Origin: Alphaproteobacteria bacterium
Lineage (GTDB): Bacteria > Pseudomonadota > Alphaproteobacteria > Elsterales > Elsteraceae
Direction: 5' to 3'
Length of the DNA stretch: 44,071 bases
NCBI GenBank assembly: GCA_013298565.1
Contig: JAAFIC010000017.1
Location: 1-44,071 of the forward strand
A program made the translations under genes and the position numbers. Shown here piece after piece: positions 42,521-44,071 of the stretch (positions are counted from its first letter, which is position 1; the number at the start of each line of letters is the position of its first letter). The notes beneath the pieces were generated by a model. That model saw only the letters and a list, made by a program, of their open reading frames with translations, had not been told where the DNA came from and did not search any database.

Positions 42521-43737
42521 CAAGCGTCTCTCAAAGTCGAAAAGTAAGTGGCGATAGCGTGGGTGAGGCGGCGCGCGGCCTCCGCTTTGGTCGCGTGCGG
42601 CCAAGGGGCGATTCCTGCCGCCGTAACAAGGCTTAGGCTGGTGTAATCGCCACCGAAGGTGCCAGTGGATGGGCTGACATCATTGGCCAAAATCCAGTCG
42701 CAGCCCTTCCGCAGCCGTTTGGCGGTGGCGTGTTCCAGCAGGTTTTCGGTTTCAGCGGCAAACCCCACGACCAGCGCCGGGCGCTTGGCATGATGGGCGA
42801 CGGTTTTTAGAATATCCGGGTTTTCGGTTAAGTGAAGCGCGGGCGGCCCGCCGTCGCCCTTTTTCAGCTTTTGATCCACCGCCGAAGCCATGCGCCAGTC
42901 GGCCACTGCCGCCGCGCCGATGAAGAGATCGGCGGGCAGAGCGGCTTCCACGGCGTTTAGCATCTGTTGCGCGCTTTCGACGGCCTGAAGCTTAACCCCG
43001 GCGGGCGTCGGCTCTTGCGTCGGCCCCGAGATCAGCGTGACGCGCATTCCCGCTGCCGCCAGCGCGCCGGCAATCGCGTGACCTTGCTTGCCCGAAGAGC
43101 GGTTGGCGATATAGCGCACCGGGTCAATCGGCTCGTGAGTGGGACCGGATGTGACGATAGCGCGCTTGCCAACCAAAGACGGCAGCGGGGTATTGGCTAA
43201 AAACGCCTCTTCCAGCGCGCTGATTAAATCCGGCACGTCCACCAGTCGCCCGGAGCCAACCTCGCCGCAGGCCAAATTCCCCGCTGCTGGGCCAATCACG
43301 GTTATTCCGCGCGCTTTGAGCGTGGCAAGGTTCGCTTGCGTGGCGGCGTGCTGCCACATGAAAAGGTTCATCGAGGGCGCAATCAGCACCGGCTTATCGG
43401 TCGCCAGCAGTGCCGTTGTTGCGAGATCATCGGCAATCCCGGCGGCCATTTTCGCCATCAGATTGGCGGTAGCGGGCGCGACCAGCACGACATCAGCCTC
43501 CCGGCTTAGGCGGATATGGCCCATTTCGCTTTCATCGGTCAGCGAGAAAAGCGCTTGATAAACCTTGTTCTCAGAGAGAGCGGCGACCGCCAGCGGCGTC
43601 ACGAACTGCGCCCCCGCCTCGGTCAGCACACAGCGCACATCGACCCCGCGATCCCGCAGACGGCGGATCAACTCCAACACCTTATAAGCGGCAATGCCCC
43701 CGCCGATGATGAGCAGCAGTCTTTTTCCCGAGAGCAT
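42520..43737 (-). CDS. coaBC: Bifunctional phosphopantothenoylcysteine decarboxylase/synthetase
   Basis: A 405-residue fused enzyme for two steps of coenzyme A synthesis. The N-terminal flavoprotein CoaC (about 1-185) has [20 protein letters not shown], the PSMNLFMW motif and [14 protein letters not shown] with the active-site Cys. The C-terminal CoaB synthetase (190-400) has [27 protein letters not shown] and a LKKGDG lysine-containing segment, then ILANDVS. Length is usual. It is the first gene of the coaBC-dut-rrf2-cysK minus-strand series. Confidence 0.96.
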   Translation of the reverse strand: MLSGKRLLLIIGGGIAAYKVLELIRRLRDRGVDVRCVLTEAGAQFVTPLAVAALSENKVYQALFSLTDESEMGHIRLSREADVVLVAPATANLMAKMAAGIADDLATTALLATDKPVLIAPSMNLFMWQHAATQANLATLKARGITVIGPAAGNLACGEVGSGRLVDVPDLISALEEAFLANTPLPSLVGKRAIVTSGPTHEPIDPVRYIANRSSGKQGHAIAGALAAAGMRVTLISGPTQEPTPAGVKLQAVESAQQMLNAVEAALPADLFIGAAAVADWRMASAVDQKLKKGDGGPPALHLTENPDILKTVAHHAKRPALVVGFAAETENLLEHATAKRLRKGCDWILANDVSPSTGTFGGDYTSLSLVTAAGIAPWPHATKAEAARRLTHAIATYFSTLRDA

Positions 43738-43880
43738 CTGTTTGACCGCATAAAGAACAAGGTTAGTCTGGAAAATGAGTTAAATTTTCTAAGATTGCAA
43801 GGGGTATGTGTTTTCGATAAAAAAGGCGACTCCTTGAAAAAATGGCAGTGCAGGCGTAGATTGGGTTTGAGGAGATCGTG

Positions 43881-43997
43881 ATGGCACCGCATAAGCCACA
43901 TGTCATCGGATTTCAAAGTGCCCCCCAGACGCCCATTCTTGTTGAGCTGGACACCCGCAAAAACCCTCGCTCATTGAGCGGGGCTGTGATTCACTGA
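43881..43997 (+). pseudogene. Start of a gene probably cut off by an insertion
   Basis: GAGGAGA at 43869-43875 and ATG 43881 form a textbook start. The frame reads 38 codons (MAPHKPHVIGFQSAPQTPIL then VELDTRKNPRS) and stops at 43995-43997, just inside the sequence that looks like the left end of an IS. The last residues (AVIH) would be encoded by the inserted DNA. I do not recognise the protein. It may also be a genuine 38-residue small protein. Confidence 0.4.
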
Positions 43998-44071
43998 GGG
44001 CGTCGCTGCTTGGAGCCTGCCGATGGACCCTCAATCGCTTTTCAGTCTGAACGATCATCTTAAAGCCTTGA
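43981..44071 (+). mobile_element. Possible left end of an IS5-like insertion sequence with transposase start
   Basis: At 44023 a frame begins MDPQSLFSLNDHLKAL and runs off the window. It resembles the N-terminus of IS5-family transposases of the type LF.L.DRL.AL(S..GDPLE...). About 40 bases earlier GGGCTGTGATTC at 43981-43992 could be the terminal inverted repeat, directly after a 13-base palindrome (43968-43980). The right end and target duplication are outside the window, so this is an inference. Confidence 0.42.

Noticed and set aside
1-44071. tRNA genes, rRNA genes, CRISPR arrays
   Set aside because: Reading both strands I saw no T-loop/acceptor pattern, rRNA core sequence or regularly spaced direct repeats that I could defend; a tRNAscan and CRISPR search would settle this.

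Overview
The window looks like chromosomal DNA of a GC-rich alphaproteobacterium, most likely a member of the Rhodospirillales (Azospirillaceae/Elstera-like; order and genus are inference). Pointers are a phasin (polyhydroxybutyrate storage), a COQ9/TetR-like protein, UbiK, a 7Fe-type ferredoxin, an RpoH promoter of alphaproteobacterial form with a ROSE-like thermometer in front of hsp20, and an EcfG-type stress promoter. Almost all genes are housekeeping or widespread accessory families. No rRNA, tRNA, CRISPR array or prophage was recognised. An insertion sequence probably begins in the last 100 bases.

Layout. 1-2.3 kb: the 3' part of an AMP-forming acyl/aryl ligase, fdxA, a DUF938 methyltransferase and a small AT-richer HicB/HicA-like pair. 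2.4-7 kb: DUF445 and AMP nucleosidase (minus strand), then a secreted SYLF protein behind a probable EcfG promoter and an RNase H-like protein of unknown role. 7.0-7.7 kb: a gene-free stretch rich in hairpins that carries one copy of a dispersed repeat. 7.7-12.4 kb: a ribbon-helix-helix regulator, a Tat-exported peptidoglycan amidase, and a chemoreceptor co-oriented with a patatin-like protein whose catalytic residues are replaced. 12.5-18.5 kb: a DUF2491-DUF350-PspA envelope-stress module convergent with queG and a DUF4139 protein. 18.6-25 kb: a PNPOx-like flavoprotein and a GNAT convergent with a minus-strand series hldD-lgt-midA-GNAT-pgeF-lipoprotein. 25.2-28.4 kb: ubiK, ybjN-like, proC, a COQ9/TetR-like gene and a phasin. 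28.4-34 kb: a second repeat copy, pcrA/uvrD, a tandem PilZ-like protein, prmA, an msrQ without msrP, and yajQ. 34-38 kb: hsp20 with thermal control, a membrane adenylate cyclase and nhaA. 38-43.7 kb: a Bax-like glucosaminidase, then the minus-strand series coaBC-dut-rrf2-cysK-nfu. 43.9-44.07 kb: a short gene start that seems cut by an IS5-like element.

Themes. Cell-envelope maintenance recurs (Lgt, HldD, AmiC-type amidase, Bax-like hydrolase, PspA module, NhaA). So do stress and protein quality (Hsp20, SYLF, MsrQ) and sulfur/Fe-S metabolism (Rrf2, CysK, Nfu, FdxA). The most informative regulatory DNA lies in front of hsp20 (RpoH promoter plus ROSE-like RNA), SYLF (EcfG-like promoter), the phasin gene (PhaR-like TTGC/GCAA motifs) and cysK (a near-consensus promoter with twin ACCAAAT motifs and a palindrome, next to the Rrf2 regulator). 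I did not find a clear-cut new defence or mobile system. The best candidates for unreported biology are the chemoreceptor plus Cys/Glu patatin-like pair, the dispersed hairpin repeat family, and the hairpin-rich gap before the RHH gene.
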